From a bacterium (GTDB lineage Bacteria > CLD3 > SB21), in NCBI GenBank assembly GCA_019695335.1, contig JAIBAF010000024.1, forward strand, positions 1 to 47,027: a stretch of DNA of 47,027 bases, given 5' to 3'. The first letter of the stretch is position 1. Each line of letters starts with the position of its first letter. Below, piece by piece: positions 33,362-43,350 of this stretch. Below the pieces are notes generated by a model that worked only from the letters and a program-made list of their open reading frames with translations, did no database searches and was not told the DNA's origin. A program made the translations under genes and the position numbers.

Positions 33362-35863
33362 TTAAAGTAAACTATGAGGATCCATTTCGATAACCACTTC
33401 TACTTTGGAATCCCGGCACGTTGCATTGTATAACAACAAAGTTTTTTTGATAACCTCTCTTGTTAGTACGCCGGAGCGATCTAGTTTTTTACTGGTTTTG
33501 ATCAGAATGTACCAACGAAAATAATTCCTGATTTTAAGAATCGGAGCGCCGGTGGGTCCCAAAATATCGAATTGATGCTGTGGCCACGCGTGTTTAGACG
33601 CCTCGTTGCGCAAAATATCGCAAAATTGCCGGCTATGGTCAACTACTTTTTTCTCATCAAGACTACGTAAAAGTATGGAAGTGAGACGAGTAAACGGCGG
33701 ATAATTCAATTCTTTGCGAAAGCCGATCTCTTCTTGATAAAATGAGAGGTAATCATGCATGCGCGCATGTTTGATCGCGGGACGGTTAGGATTGAAAGTT
33801 TGAATCACGACTTTCCCTAATTTATTTTTCCGCCCTGCGCGTCCGGCAACTTGAGTCAATAATTGAAACGTTCTTTCCGATGCGCGAAAGTCGGGCAGTA
33901 ATAAACTAGTATCGGCCGAAATGACGCCGACCACTGTTACGTTTTCAAAATCGAGGCCCTTCGCAACCATCTGCGTTCCCAAAAGTATTTGCGCTTCATT
34001 GGATCGGAATTTTTCTAAAATTCGTTCGTGAGACCCTTTTTGTGTTGTCGTATCGAGATCCATTCGGATGGTTTTTGTTTCAGGAAAAGTTTGCTTCAAA
34101 ACCTCTTCAACTTTTTGCGTACCGACACCGAGACTGGATAAAAACGAATTCGCACATTCCGGACATTGAGTAAGCGCAGCCTGTTTATGTCCGCAATAAT
34201 GACACAGTAGGATTTGGCGGGAAGCATGATACGTGAGCGTGATACTGCATCGCGGGCATTCGGCAACAAAACCGCATTGATAACATTCAATGAAGGTTGC
34301 AAACCCGCGCCGGTTTTGATACAAAATAACCTGATGATTTTTCTGAACGGCCTCGCGAATACGGTCCCGCAAAGGTTTGGAGAGAACCGGCTCCCAACCT
34401 TCAGTATGAATGAGTTTTTCCTTCCGTAAATCGACAATTTCGACCTCGGGTAAAGGTACGTCTTGAATACGTTTAGTCAGCTGCACCAGGCGGTATTTGT
34501 CCGTCTGAGCATTGTAAAACGATTCGATGCTGGGCGTTGCGGAGCCAAGAATGACCACCGAATGATTGAGCGTTGCCCTGATGATTGCAACGTCACGAGC
34601 ATGGTATTTAGGTGTAGAGTCGCTCTGTTTGTAAGTATTTTCATGTTCTTCGTCTACGACGATCAATCCTAGGTTTTTTAAAGGAGCAAAAATAGCGGAA
34701 CGAGCACCGATGACGATTTTAAAATCGCTCGTATGAATTTTTCGCCACGCATCGAATCGTTCACCCAACGACATACGGCTGTGCCAGACGGCAACTTGTT
34801 CACCAAAATGAGATTTAAATCGTTCAACGGCCTGCGGCGTAAGCGATATTTCCGGAACCAATACGATAGCGGTTTTTCCGGCTTCGAGAGTTTTTTTGAT
34901 CGCTTCAATATAGATCTGTGTTTTGCCGCTGCCGGTGATACCGTGAAGCAAAAAAGTTTGATACTTTGCTGCATGAATAGCTTCTGCAATTTTATGAGTG
35001 ATACTCTGTTGTTCGGCATTGAGGGTGATTGGGATTGGCGCGGCAAAAGGCCGGTCGTAAGGGTTACGCACTTTTTCTTTTTCAAAAATCTTGATCCATT
35101 TTTTTTCTTCAAGACTTTGCAGCGATCCGAGGGTTGAGTGCGTCGCTTTGAGCAAATCAGATTGTTTGATTTCGCGATCAGAAAGCTTAGATAAAAAACG
35201 TAAAATTTTGGCTTGTTTCGGCGAGCCTTTCAATAAAGCAAAGGTTGTCTGTATGCGTTCCGGTTCATCCACCAAAGCTTCGCTGAGTGTTACAAATTTT
35301 TCATAACGTACTGAAACATCGGCTTCGTCAATTTTTTCAGAATATTCGATAATGCCAAGGTGCTCCAATTCTTTTAAGCTTTTCGCAATGGCTTTGGTTT
35401 CAGTTTTTTTCTGTAATTGTTTAACAGTGAGATGTTTGTACACAAAAAGCGCTTTTAAAATACGCGCTTGCAAAGGCTTGCTTTTTCTAAGGGAAGCAAT
35501 TTCGAATTCGCCAATGTCTTTTTTGAGATTGATAACGATTTCGCTTTGTTTGTCCAATCGCGGTGGCAGCATGATATTCAATACTTGTCCTAATGGCGTC
35601 ATATAATACTCCGCCATCCATCTTGCCAGTTCAAGCAATTCATCAGAAAAAACAGGAAATGAGTCCAACATTTCTGTTAAAAAACTTGGATTGTTCACGT
35701 CAGATGAGTCGCTTAATTGAACAACAAAACCCGTAATCTTTTTTTTACCAAAAGGCGCCAATACTCGTGCACCGGCGCAAATTCGCGGCTGAAGATGATC
35801 CGGAATCCGATACGAAAAAAGTTTGTCGATAGGAACCGGAAAAGCGATGTGAGCAAAAAGCAT
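33362..35863 (-). CDS. priA: Primosomal replication restart helicase PriA
   Basis: 833 residues. The N-terminal DNA-binding region (VPIDKLFSYRIP, GARVLAPFGKKKITGFV) is followed by the helicase core: Walker A HGITGSGKTQIYIEAI, Walker B VDEEHENTYKQ, then DVAIIRATLNHSVVILGSATPSIES and the C-terminal LGTQMVAKGLDFENVTVVG and QVAGRAGR motifs. Eight cysteines in CYQCG..CPRC and CHYCG..CPEC form the zinc-binding loops. PriA reloads the replisome at stalled forks. The ATG has no strong ribosome site. Confidence 0.95.
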   Translation of the reverse strand: MLFAHIAFPVPIDKLFSYRIPDHLQPRICAGARVLAPFGKKKITGFVVQLSDSSDVNNPSFLTEMLDSFPVFSDELLELARWMAEYYMTPLGQVLNIMLPPRLDKQSEIVINLKKDIGEFEIASLRKSKPLQARILKALFVYKHLTVKQLQKKTETKAIAKSLKELEHLGIIEYSEKIDEADVSVRYEKFVTLSEALVDEPERIQTTFALLKGSPKQAKILRFLSKLSDREIKQSDLLKATHSTLGSLQSLEEKKWIKIFEKEKVRNPYDRPFAAPIPITLNAEQQSITHKIAEAIHAAKYQTFLLHGITGSGKTQIYIEAIKKTLEAGKTAIVLVPEISLTPQAVERFKSHFGEQVAVWHSRMSLGERFDAWRKIHTSDFKIVIGARSAIFAPLKNLGLIVVDEEHENTYKQSDSTPKYHARDVAIIRATLNHSVVILGSATPSIESFYNAQTDKYRLVQLTKRIQDVPLPEVEIVDLRKEKLIHTEGWEPVLSKPLRDRIREAVQKNHQVILYQNRRGFATFIECYQCGFVAECPRCSITLTYHASRQILLCHYCGHKQAALTQCPECANSFLSSLGVGTQKVEEVLKQTFPETKTIRMDLDTTTQKGSHERILEKFRSNEAQILLGTQMVAKGLDFENVTVVGVISADTSLLLPDFRASERTFQLLTQVAGRAGRKNKLGKVVIQTFNPNRPAIKHARMHDYLSFYQEEIGFRKELNYPPFTRLTSILLRSLDEKKVVDHSRQFCDILRNEASKHAWPQHQFDILGPTGAPILKIRNYFRWYILIKTSKKLDRSGVLTREVIKKTLLLYNATCRDSKVEVVIEMDPHSLL

Positions 35864-35924
35864 AATGAAAATTAACGATTATTGGTTATTCAGGGTGAAA
35901 TTACTAATTAAAGATTGAAACTCA

Positions 35925-35951
35925 AAACTCAAAAGTTTGACTTTTGAGTTT
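35925..35951. repeat. Palindrome upstream of ychF
   Basis: Arms AAACTCAAAAG (35925-35935) and CTTTTGAGTTT (35941-35951) are perfect 11-base complements around the loop TTTGA, followed three bases later by a run of T. It looks like an intrinsic terminator for the plus strand, but the preceding gene (priA) points away, so an operator is as likely. A possible -35 element TTGACT overlaps the loop. Confidence 0.5.
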
Positions 35952-36016
35952 GCGATTTTTTTTATACCTTTAGCCGCATTTGTACCATAAGTTATCTTAA
36001 CAAGGAAAATTCGAAT

Positions 36017-37111
36017 ATGCCTTTGAAATGTGGAATTGTGGGTCTGCCGAATGTGGGAAAGTCAACGATTTTTAATGCTTTGACGGCTGCCGGCGCTTTA
36101 GCGGCTAATTATCCGTTTGCTACGATCGAACCCAACGTCGGCGTTGTGACCGTACCGGATCATCGAATCGATCAATTGTCCGAATTATTTAAACCGAAAA
36201 AAACTTTATATACAACGGTAAATTTCGTCGACATAGCCGGATTAGTAAAAGGCGCAAATGAGGGCGAAGGTTTGGGAAATCAATTCCTGAGTCATATTCG
36301 CGAAGTCGATGCTATTGCACAGGTTGTTCGTTGTTTTGACGATTCCGACGTCGTGCACGTCGAAGGAAGCGTTGATCCGGAACGCGATATCGCGATTATC
36401 GATACAGAGCTGGTTTTAAAAGATATGGAAAGCGTGCAGAAACGGCTATCCCAGATTGAACGTACAGCTAAAACAGGCGATAAGGATGCCAAAGCGGCTT
36501 TAGAAGTTTTTAATAAAGTCAAAAAACAATTGGATGATGGGAAACCCGCTCGCCAATTGGGATTGGACGATCACGAACAAAAAGTAATAGCCGATTTATT
36601 TCTGTTGACCATGAAGCCGGTATTGTATATCTGCAATGTAAGTGAAAACGATGTTTTGATCGGTAATGCTTACGTTAAAAAAGTTCAGGAAATTGCTACA
36701 AAAGAGAATGCCCGCGTCGTTGTCATTTCCGGAAAGATCGAATCTGAAATTTCCGAATTGCCTGAAGCTGAGCGTAGGGGCTTTCTTGAAAGCCTGGGAC
36801 TGAAGGAGCCCGGTCTTCATACCCTGATACGCGAAACGTATCTGTTGCTTGATTTGGTAAGTTTTCTTACGGCGGGGCCGGACGAGGTTCGGGCGTGGAC
36901 AATTCATCGCGGAACTAAATGTCCACAAGCCGCCGGTGTGATTCACACGGATTTTGAACGCGGATTCATTTGCGCTGACGTGATCTGGTGGGAAGATTTG
37001 GTAAAAAATAAAACGGAACAAGCGTGCAAAGACAAGGGGCTTTTGAGGACGGAAGGTAAAGAATATGTTGTTCGCGACGGCGACGTCATGCATTTTAAAT
37101 TTAATGTGTAA
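36017..37111 (+). CDS. ychF: YchF-type GTPase/ATPase
   Basis: 364 residues, the standard YchF length. The P-loop is [15 protein letters not shown] (Lys15) and the switch region reads [30 protein letters not shown]. The fourth nucleotide motif is CNVSEND, replacing NKxD, which explains the family's ATP preference. A C-terminal TGS domain includes LISFLTAG-like [38 protein letters not shown]. YchF binds ribosomes and takes part in stress and redox responses. The aroB gene starts 2 bases after the stop. Confidence 0.95.
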   Translation: MPLKCGIVGLPNVGKSTIFNALTAAGALAANYPFATIEPNVGVVTVPDHRIDQLSELFKPKKTLYTTVNFVDIAGLVKGANEGEGLGNQFLSHIREVDAIAQVVRCFDDSDVVHVEGSVDPERDIAIIDTELVLKDMESVQKRLSQIERTAKTGDKDAKAALEVFNKVKKQLDDGKPARQLGLDDHEQKVIADLFLLTMKPVLYICNVSENDVLIGNAYVKKVQEIATKENARVVVISGKIESEISELPEAERRGFLESLGLKEPGLHTLIRETYLLLDLVSFLTAGPDEVRAWTIHRGTKCPQAAGVIHTDFERGFICADVIWWEDLVKNKTEQACKDKGLLRTEGKEYVVRDGDVMHFKFNV

Positions 37112-37113
37112 TC

Positions 37114-38220
37114 ATGAATGATTTGCAGGTCAATTTAGGTAATCGCAGTTATCCGGTTTATTTCGATTCGGATCGTCTTGAAAAAATTCCGGAATTGATT
37201 GCGGCCAATTTTAATTTAAAAAGTTTTATAATTACGGATACCAATGTCGAAAAATTGTATCGGGCATCCGTCACAGCGTTATTTGAAAAAGTCCGTTGTG
37301 AACATGACTGGATTGTGGTACCTGCCGGTGAGCGGTATAAGGGCCTGATTACTACGGCCGATGTGGTTGGTGAACTCCTCAAAAAAGGTGCGCATCGTAA
37401 AAGCAGTTTAATTGCTTTCGGAGGCGGAATGGTGGGTGATCTGACCGGATTTGTAGCTGCGACGTACATGCGCGGAATTCCTTACGTGCACATTCCGACT
37501 ACGTTGTTAGCCATGGTGGATAGTTCCGTCGGAGGTAAAGTTGCGGTTAATCACCCGCTCGCCAAAAATGTGATCGGAGCGTTTTATCAACCGAAATTTG
37601 TTTTTGGAGATAGTAGTTTTTTGAGCACGTTGCCGAAACGTGAAATGGTTTGCGGGCTTGCAGAAATTATCAAATACGGCCTGATTGCCGAGCTTTCATT
37701 TTTTGAATGGCTGGAAACCAACTGGGAAAAAATCTTAAGTAACGATACCAAGTTTGTCCGGCAAGCCATATATACATCATGCATCATTAAATCAAAAATC
37801 GTCGAGAAAGACGAGTTTGATGCCGGGCCGCGCATGATTCTCAATTTTGGACACACCATTGGACATGCGCTGGAAAATTTAGGCGGATACGGTGCTATTA
37901 AACACGGCGAAGCGGTGTTATACGGAATGATCGCTGCGTCGTATTATTCAATGAAAATGAATTTTTTAAAGCAAGAGGACTATCGCAGGATCGAACGCAT
38001 TCTGACAACCGTCATTAAAAGCCATGAAGAAAAAACGATCAGCGAATTTATCAAAAAAACTTCTTGGAAGGATATTTTGGATAAAATGTTATCTGATAAA
38101 AAATCGACCGGTTCGATGAAATTGATTGTGTTAAAAGAAATCGGCCGCGCCGAAATTCACGCCGTGACGGATCAGTCTAAAGTAGAAGAAGCGTTTGAAC
38201 ACTTGAAGGCCTTACCATGA
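37114..38220 (+). CDS. aroB: 3-dehydroquinate synthase
   Basis: 368 residues, family length about 360. It closes the ring of DAHP to 3-dehydroquinate, the second step of the shikimate pathway, using NAD and a divalent metal. Signatures: AFGGGMVGDLTGFVAATYMRGI (NAD binding), PTTLLAMVDSSVGGKVAVNHPLAKN, LAEIIKYG and LNFGHTIGHALE with the metal-binding histidines. KHGEAVLYGM completes the site. Its stop overlaps the next gene by ATGA. Confidence 0.95.
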   Translation: MNDLQVNLGNRSYPVYFDSDRLEKIPELIAANFNLKSFIITDTNVEKLYRASVTALFEKVRCEHDWIVVPAGERYKGLITTADVVGELLKKGAHRKSSLIAFGGGMVGDLTGFVAATYMRGIPYVHIPTTLLAMVDSSVGGKVAVNHPLAKNVIGAFYQPKFVFGDSSFLSTLPKREMVCGLAEIIKYGLIAELSFFEWLETNWEKILSNDTKFVRQAIYTSCIIKSKIVEKDEFDAGPRMILNFGHTIGHALENLGGYGAIKHGEAVLYGMIAASYYSMKMNFLKQEDYRRIERILTTVIKSHEEKTISEFIKKTSWKDILDKMLSDKKSTGSMKLIVLKEIGRAEIHAVTDQSKVEEAFEHLKALP

Positions 38221-38855
38221 GTCATCCCGTTAAACTGCCTTTGTTTCCTCTTGGAGTGGTGTTATTTCCCGGAATGCCTTTACCGCTTCATATTTTTGAA
38301 GAACGTTATAAATTGATGATCGGCGAATGTTTAAAACAGAACGAGCCTTTTGGCGTTGTGTATTATACGGGGGAAAATTTTTATAAAATCGGATGTTCGT
38401 CCGAAATTCGCCGTGTGATGGAAACGTTCGATGACGGACGGATGAATATTCTTACGGAAGGCGTAAGACGTTTTTCGATCAGCCGTATTGTAAACGACAA
38501 ACCGTATCTCACCGGTTTGGTAGAATTTTTTGACGACGTGGATCACGATGATCCTGAAATGGAAGCTTTATCGAAGCGTGCCATAACATTATATAAAGAC
38601 GCTGTTCGCTTGACCGCTATTGACAAAGACGTGTCCATTCCTTCGATGAATTCAAAAGAACTTTCATTTTTAATTGCGGCGAGTTCGGGTTTTAGTTTAA
38701 ATGAAAAACAAGCGCTTCTTGAGATGCGCTCAACGAACGAACGATTGAAAAAGGCAACGTCGGCATTAAAACGTTTGATCGATCGTCACCAAACGACTAA
38801 AGAGATCGAAGGTATCATCAGCGGCAACGGCTATTTGCATAACAAAACGATTTGA
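38217..38855 (+). CDS. LON substrate-binding-domain protein
   Basis: 212 residues resembling the isolated N-terminal domain of Lon protease: LPLFPLGVVLFPGMPLPLHIFEERYKLMIGECL, then FGVVYYTG and a GRMNILTEGVRRFSI strand. The ATPase and protease domains are absent. Stand-alone LON-domain proteins are widespread and of unknown function, possibly recognising misfolded proteins. The ATG overlaps the aroB stop, so it is translationally coupled to aroB. Confidence 0.87.
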   Translation: MSHPVKLPLFPLGVVLFPGMPLPLHIFEERYKLMIGECLKQNEPFGVVYYTGENFYKIGCSSEIRRVMETFDDGRMNILTEGVRRFSISRIVNDKPYLTGLVEFFDDVDHDDPEMEALSKRAITLYKDAVRLTAIDKDVSIPSMNSKELSFLIAASSGFSLNEKQALLEMRSTNERLKKATSALKRLIDRHQTTKEIEGIISGNGYLHNKTI

Positions 38856-38878
38856 TATAAAAAAGGCTTTTAAAGTTT

Positions 38879-40468
38879 TTGAAAAGCGTATTATCGATTT
38901 TTAAATCACAGCAAGCAGGCGTTGCCGCACTTTTTGTGACGATCGCTACGTTGCTAAGTACCTTGTTAGGGCTTGTGCGCAATAAAGTCATGGCGCATTA
39001 TTTTGGTGCAAGCATCGACACGGATATTTACAACTACGGAACAACGATTCCGGATATGCTTCAGCAAGTTCTGATTATGGGCGTGACATCCTCGTCATTC
39101 ATTCCGATTTTTTCAGAATATTTAGCGCAAAAGAGCACCGATGACGCCAATAAAATGGCAAGCAGTTTTCTGAATATGACAATGGTTCTCTTTGCTGGAA
39201 TATGCGTGGTAGTGGGAATCTTTATGCCGCAAATTACCGATGTGTGGCTGAAGCCCGGATTAGCGGAAGATCAGAAAAACGGAATCGTTTTAATTGCACG
39301 GATCTTCTTAGCTACGCAAATTGCTTTCGCAGTGAGTAAAATCTACAGCGGGATTTTACAAACGCATAAACATTTTATCGCATACGCTTTGGCGCTATTG
39401 GTTTACAATCCGTCGATCATATTGGGAATCGTATTATTTCATGAAGAGTATGGTATTTATTCAGCCGCTTACGGTGCGTTAATCGGGAGCTGTTTGGTTG
39501 TCCTGGTTAATTGGATCGATATTCGCGGAACGGATTATCGTTATTCTTTTGAATGGAATTGGCACGACAAGGGAGCGAAACAGATTTATTTATTAGCCAT
39601 TCCAAATATTTTGAACATGGCTCTTTTACAATTGGTTTTTTTAGTGTATTCAAAAATTTCAATCAGCATGACGGAAGGCAGTTATTCAGCTTTTAAATAT
39701 GCGTTTGATTTTGAAAGTTTTCCGGTCAGCATTTTCGGAATTTCATTTGTGACGGCTATATTTCCTTTTTTAGCTGAAAATGCCAGTAAGAAAAACTTTG
39801 TTAATTATAATTACAATATTCAAAATTCCATTCGCCAAATATTGTATCTGACGCTTCCGGCTGGTGTCGGCATGGCGGTTTTATCGAATGAAATTATTGG
39901 ATTAGTTCTGGGCGGAGGAAAATTTGGTATAGAACAAACGAAGTTAACGGCGTCAATTCTTTTCTTTTTTGCTATGGTTGTTCCCCTCGAAAGCTTATGG
40001 TATTTATTTGCGCGCGCGTTTTATGCGATCAAAGATACTTGGACGCCATTCTGGTTTCGCTTGATCGGAACAACGATTAACTTAGTGATTAGTTATGTTT
40101 TTTCACAAATGATGGGCCCGACGGCATTTTCTCTGGGATTGTTGGTTGCATTTTCCATTCAAATTGTTCTTTTTGTTGTGGGATTGAAACGTAAAGTTCC
40201 GGAATTTGAATTGCGTAAGCCGGTTATGGATGCATCCAAGCTTCTGGCGTGTTCGTTGCTGATGGCGGTCGCCGTGGTTATTGTTAATTACACATTGACA
40301 AACGCGGAATGGATGCTTTCCAAATCATTACGAACACAGTATTTGACCCGTGCCGGTGTTGGGATTTCGGTCGGTATCGTCCTGTATCTTGGTTTGACTG
40401 TTGTTTTTAAATGCGCCGACTTTTCCGTACTGAACCGGGTGATGAATAGAGTTTTGAGGCGTGAATAA
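38879..40468 (+). CDS. murJ: Lipid II flippase MurJ (MviN)
   Basis: 529 residues with about 14 membrane helices. The N-terminus SQQAGVAALFVTIATLLSTLLGLVRNKVMAHYFGAS and the segment DIYNYGTTIPDMLQQVLIMGVTSSSFIPIFSEYL are strong MurJ matches. RAFYAIKDTWTPFWF and LLALPNI-like LAIPNILNMALL occur in the later half. It carries lipid-linked peptidoglycan precursors across the inner membrane. The start is TTG at 38879 with only a weak, distant AAAGG, and a later start cannot be excluded. It sits 23 bases after the LON gene and 23 before the regulator gene. Confidence 0.92.
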   Translation: MKSVLSIFKSQQAGVAALFVTIATLLSTLLGLVRNKVMAHYFGASIDTDIYNYGTTIPDMLQQVLIMGVTSSSFIPIFSEYLAQKSTDDANKMASSFLNMTMVLFAGICVVVGIFMPQITDVWLKPGLAEDQKNGIVLIARIFLATQIAFAVSKIYSGILQTHKHFIAYALALLVYNPSIILGIVLFHEEYGIYSAAYGALIGSCLVVLVNWIDIRGTDYRYSFEWNWHDKGAKQIYLLAIPNILNMALLQLVFLVYSKISISMTEGSYSAFKYAFDFESFPVSIFGISFVTAIFPFLAENASKKNFVNYNYNIQNSIRQILYLTLPAGVGMAVLSNEIIGLVLGGGKFGIEQTKLTASILFFFAMVVPLESLWYLFARAFYAIKDTWTPFWFRLIGTTINLVISYVFSQMMGPTAFSLGLLVAFSIQIVLFVVGLKRKVPEFELRKPVMDASKLLACSLLMAVAVVIVNYTLTNAEWMLSKSLRTQYLTRAGVGISVGIVLYLGLTVVFKCADFSVLNRVMNRVLRRE

Positions 40469-40491
40469 AATTACTTAAGAGGTGCAATCGC

Positions 40492-41856
40492 GTGGACTCG
40501 ATTCTGATTGTTGACGATGAAAAAAACATTCGCCGCTCATTAGAAATGATTTTGGGAGGAGAAGATTACAAAATTTTTTCCGCTGAAAACGGCAAAGAAG
40601 CGCTCGATATCATTCATGATCAGGCGATCGATCTTGTGTTTTTAGATTTATTAATGCCAGAAATAAACGGCATCGATGTGCTAAAACAAATCAAAGATTA
40701 TGAGCCGGAAGTCGTTGTGGTGATGATGTCGGGTCACGGAACGATTGAAAATGCCGTTGAAGCCGTAAAATTGGGCGCTTACGATTTTATAGAAAAGCCG
40801 CTAACCAAAGAAAAAGTCGTCATTACAGCTAAGAATGTTCTTGAAAAAATATCGCTTCGTTCTGAAAACCGTTCTTTGAGAAGTGAAATTTCTAAAAAAT
40901 TTGAAATGGTTGGACAAAGCGAGCCGATCATAGCCATAAAAAATCAGATTGAAAAAATTGCACCGACTACGGTGCGTGCACTGATTCTGGGAGAGAGCGG
41001 CACCGGGAAAGAACTGATTGCTCGTGCGATCCATGACCGAAGCCCGCGGAAAAACAAACCTTTTATTAAAGTTAATTGTGCTGCGATTCCTGAAGATTTG
41101 ATCGAGAGTGAATTTTTTGGCGCCGTCAAAGGCGCTTATACGGGATCCGTAGCCGATCGCGAAGGAAAATTTTCGCAGGCTCATACCGGAACGCTTTTTC
41201 TGGACGAAGTCGGTGATATGAGCCTGAAAGTACAGGCAAAAGTTCTACGTGTTTTGCAGGAAGGCGAATTCGAAAAAGTCGGCGGTACGAAAACGATAAA
41301 AGTCGATGTTCGCGTCATCGCGGCAACCAATAAAGACCTTAAAGCCGAAGTTGAAAGAAATACTTTTCGCGAAGATCTGTATTTCCGGCTGAATGTAGTT
41401 CCGATTTTCATGCCACCTTTGAGGGAAAGAAAAGACGACATTACGATTTTGTTAGATTATTTTTTAAAACAGGTCTGCGATGAGACCGGTTTGCGTCCAA
41501 AAAAATTTTCCGACGACGCTTTGGCGGCTTTGGTGCGCTATGCATGGCCGGGAAATATTCGAGAATTGAGAAACCTTGTTGAACGCGTAATGATTTTAAG
41601 TTCAGATGAAAAAATCGAAGTATCTGATTTGCCACAGGCCGTGCTTGAAAAAAATGTACCTGTCAAAAGTATTTCTTCCGGAAAGAGTTTAAAAAACATG
41701 AAGGAGGATGTTGAAAAAACGTACATTGTTCAGGCGTTGGAGCGGAACGGGTGGAATGTGACTAAGACGGCAGGAGAATTGGGCATCGAGCGCACAAACC
41801 TGCATAAGAAACTGAAATACTATAATATCTCGTCGGATAGCATTTCAGAAGAATAA
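40492..41856 (+). CDS. NtrC-family sigma54-dependent response regulator
   Basis: 454 residues with a GTG start preceded by AAGAGG. Receiver domain residues 1-120 carry Asp52 as phospho-acceptor (LVFLDLLMPEINGIDVL). The AAA+ domain shows Walker A GESGTGKE (167-174, Lys173), Walker B LFLDEVGDM, and the sigma54 contact loop GAYTGS at 214-219 in place of GAFTGA. A Fis-type helix-turn-helix ends the protein (VTKTAGELGIERTNLHKKLKYY). It should activate sigma54 promoters when phosphorylated. No cognate kinase lies next to it; the PAS kinase at 32039 is a candidate. Confidence 0.93.
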   Translation: MDSILIVDDEKNIRRSLEMILGGEDYKIFSAENGKEALDIIHDQAIDLVFLDLLMPEINGIDVLKQIKDYEPEVVVVMMSGHGTIENAVEAVKLGAYDFIEKPLTKEKVVITAKNVLEKISLRSENRSLRSEISKKFEMVGQSEPIIAIKNQIEKIAPTTVRALILGESGTGKELIARAIHDRSPRKNKPFIKVNCAAIPEDLIESEFFGAVKGAYTGSVADREGKFSQAHTGTLFLDEVGDMSLKVQAKVLRVLQEGEFEKVGGTKTIKVDVRVIAATNKDLKAEVERNTFREDLYFRLNVVPIFMPPLRERKDDITILLDYFLKQVCDETGLRPKKFSDDALAALVRYAWPGNIRELRNLVERVMILSSDEKIEVSDLPQAVLEKNVPVKSISSGKSLKNMKEDVEKTYIVQALERNGWNVTKTAGELGIERTNLHKKLKYYNISSDSISEE

Positions 41857-41958
41857 TTATTTGTAGAATTTGTGCATCATCAGGATTGTAAAACAAAAGA
41901 AAACAAAAACAGTCAGAAGAAGAGCTAATAGAAGTATTTCATTGGCAGAGTTGAGCAT
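41857..41958 (-). CDS. Possible 33-residue single-span membrane protein
   Basis: An antisense short frame in the gap after the regulator gene: ATG at 41958-41956, TAA at 41859-41857. The product begins MLNSANEILLLALLLTVFVF and continues hydrophobic to HKFYK, one membrane helix with a basic end. There is no good ribosome site, and AT-rich DNA readily yields such frames, so confidence is low. The rest of the 184-base gap shows nothing else. Confidence 0.25.
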   Translation of the reverse strand: MLNSANEILLLALLLTVFVFFCFTILMMHKFYK

Positions 41959-42040
41959 AATTACTTGTTACAATTTTGAATGAAAGAACCAGATGATGTG
42001 CAGTATTATACAATAAACTAAAATAAGCGGTCACATATTT

Positions 42041-43294
42041 ATGAAACTTCAATACTGTCTTAAGATAGTAGGTTTATTTTTTTTGGGTTGCTCAGCCGCT
42101 CCGCGTATGCGATCCGTCACGACGTCCGATGCTGTTCCGCAAGTAAAAGTTCTCCTGCGGCAAACCTCTCAAGCCGTTGCCGTATCGGCAAACATGGCTT
42201 TTGTAGTCAAAAGTGAAGACAATCAGGACATTACTTATGTGTCCGAAGGACAAAAGATTGAATTAAAGTGCGCGCAAAATAAAATAGAAATCTATGATGC
42301 GCAAGGAAAATCACTCGGAAAAGCGGCAACGGCTACATGTTCTGCAAAGTCGGATGAAATTCGGTTCTCGACCGGTGGCAACTCCTATCGTGGACTATTG
42401 GTAGCAACCGCAATCAATGGCGAAATGATATTAATCAATGCCTTAGATATGGAGTCTTACCTGATGGGCGTTGTTCGCAATGAGATCGGAAAATTACCGA
42501 TGGAGCAAATTGAAGCCGCTAAAGCGCAAGCGATTGCGGCACGGACGTATGCCGTCAAAAACCGAAATAAATATAAAACCTACGATTACGTAAGCGATGT
42601 AGGAGATCAGGTTTATCAAGGCGCATCCAGCGAGACAGATGTGAGTAATCAAGCCGTCATGGAAACAGCCGGACAGATTTTGCAGTACAATGATCAGCCA
42701 ATTAATGCCGTTTTCTTTTCGACTTGCGGTGGCATCACAGCCAATGCATTCGACGTGTGGAAAAATTCAGCCAACGTGCCATATTTGCGAAGCATTCAGA
42801 CAAGCTACAACGGAAAAAACTTTTGCATGGAATCTCCCTTATATCGATGGGAAATCAAATGGACAGGGGAAGAAATTGAGAACCTGATTAAAACCAATCT
42901 CCCGATAATTCTCAAAGATCAGATGCCCGGTGAAGATTTTTCAAAATTACAAAGCCAAAAGCTTTATAATCTTGCTGTTATTCAGCGTGATTCGAGCCAA
43001 AGGATTCAATCGATCAAAGTTGGTTTTACAAAAGATCAGTATACGGTTAGCGGCGAGCAGATCCGACGGATTCTTAAAGGTGAAAAATCGATATTGTATA
43101 GTTCGTTATTCAAAATCAGCATCGAACGGAATACCGACGGAACGATCATAAGCGTCACGGCTAAAGGGGCCGGCAACGGTCACGGCGTGGGTATGTGCCA
43201 GTGGTGCGCCCGAACAATGGCCAAAGACGGATATGGATTCCAGCAGATATTAGGATATTTTTATCGAGGGGCTGTGTTGAAGAAAATGTATTAA
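42041..43294 (+). CDS. SpoIID/LytB-domain lipoprotein
   Basis: 417 residues with a lipoprotein signal peptide (KIVGLFFLGC, Cys17). The SpoIID/LytB region covers about 120-410: NALDMESYLMGVVRNEIG, then AAKAQAIAARTYAVKNRNKYKTYDYVSDVGDQVYQG and STCGGITANAFDVW, ending NGHGVGMCQWCARTMAKDGYGFQQILGYFYRG. The family comprises peptidoglycan lytic transglycosylases, with the catalytic Glu expected in RNEIG. In a non-sporulating Gram-negative it probably trims cell-wall peptidoglycan. A strong terminator follows 8 bases after the stop. Confidence 0.9.
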   Translation: MKLQYCLKIVGLFFLGCSAAPRMRSVTTSDAVPQVKVLLRQTSQAVAVSANMAFVVKSEDNQDITYVSEGQKIELKCAQNKIEIYDAQGKSLGKAATATCSAKSDEIRFSTGGNSYRGLLVATAINGEMILINALDMESYLMGVVRNEIGKLPMEQIEAAKAQAIAARTYAVKNRNKYKTYDYVSDVGDQVYQGASSETDVSNQAVMETAGQILQYNDQPINAVFFSTCGGITANAFDVWKNSANVPYLRSIQTSYNGKNFCMESPLYRWEIKWTGEEIENLIKTNLPIILKDQMPGEDFSKLQSQKLYNLAVIQRDSSQRIQSIKVGFTKDQYTVSGEQIRRILKGEKSILYSSLFKISIERNTDGTIISVTAKGAGNGHGVGMCQWCARTMAKDGYGFQQILGYFYRGAVLKKMY

Positions 43295-43302
43295 AATAAA
43301 AA

Positions 43303-43328
43303 GGCGAGAAAAATTCTCGCCTTTTTTT
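43303..43328. terminator. Bidirectional intrinsic terminator
   Basis: Stem GGCGAGAA (43303-43310) and TTCTCGCC (43314-43321) with loop AAA, followed by seven T and preceded by a run of A. It can end transcription from both the SpoIID gene and the minus-strand dehydrogenase operon. Confidence 0.9.
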
Positions 43329-43350
43329 GTGAAACAGGTTTAAAAAAAAT

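Noticed and set aside
34678-35112. 144-residue minus-strand frame
   Set aside because: Alternative frame within priA with no recognisable protein features.
36596-37093. 165-residue minus-strand frame
   Set aside because: Antisense shadow of ychF.
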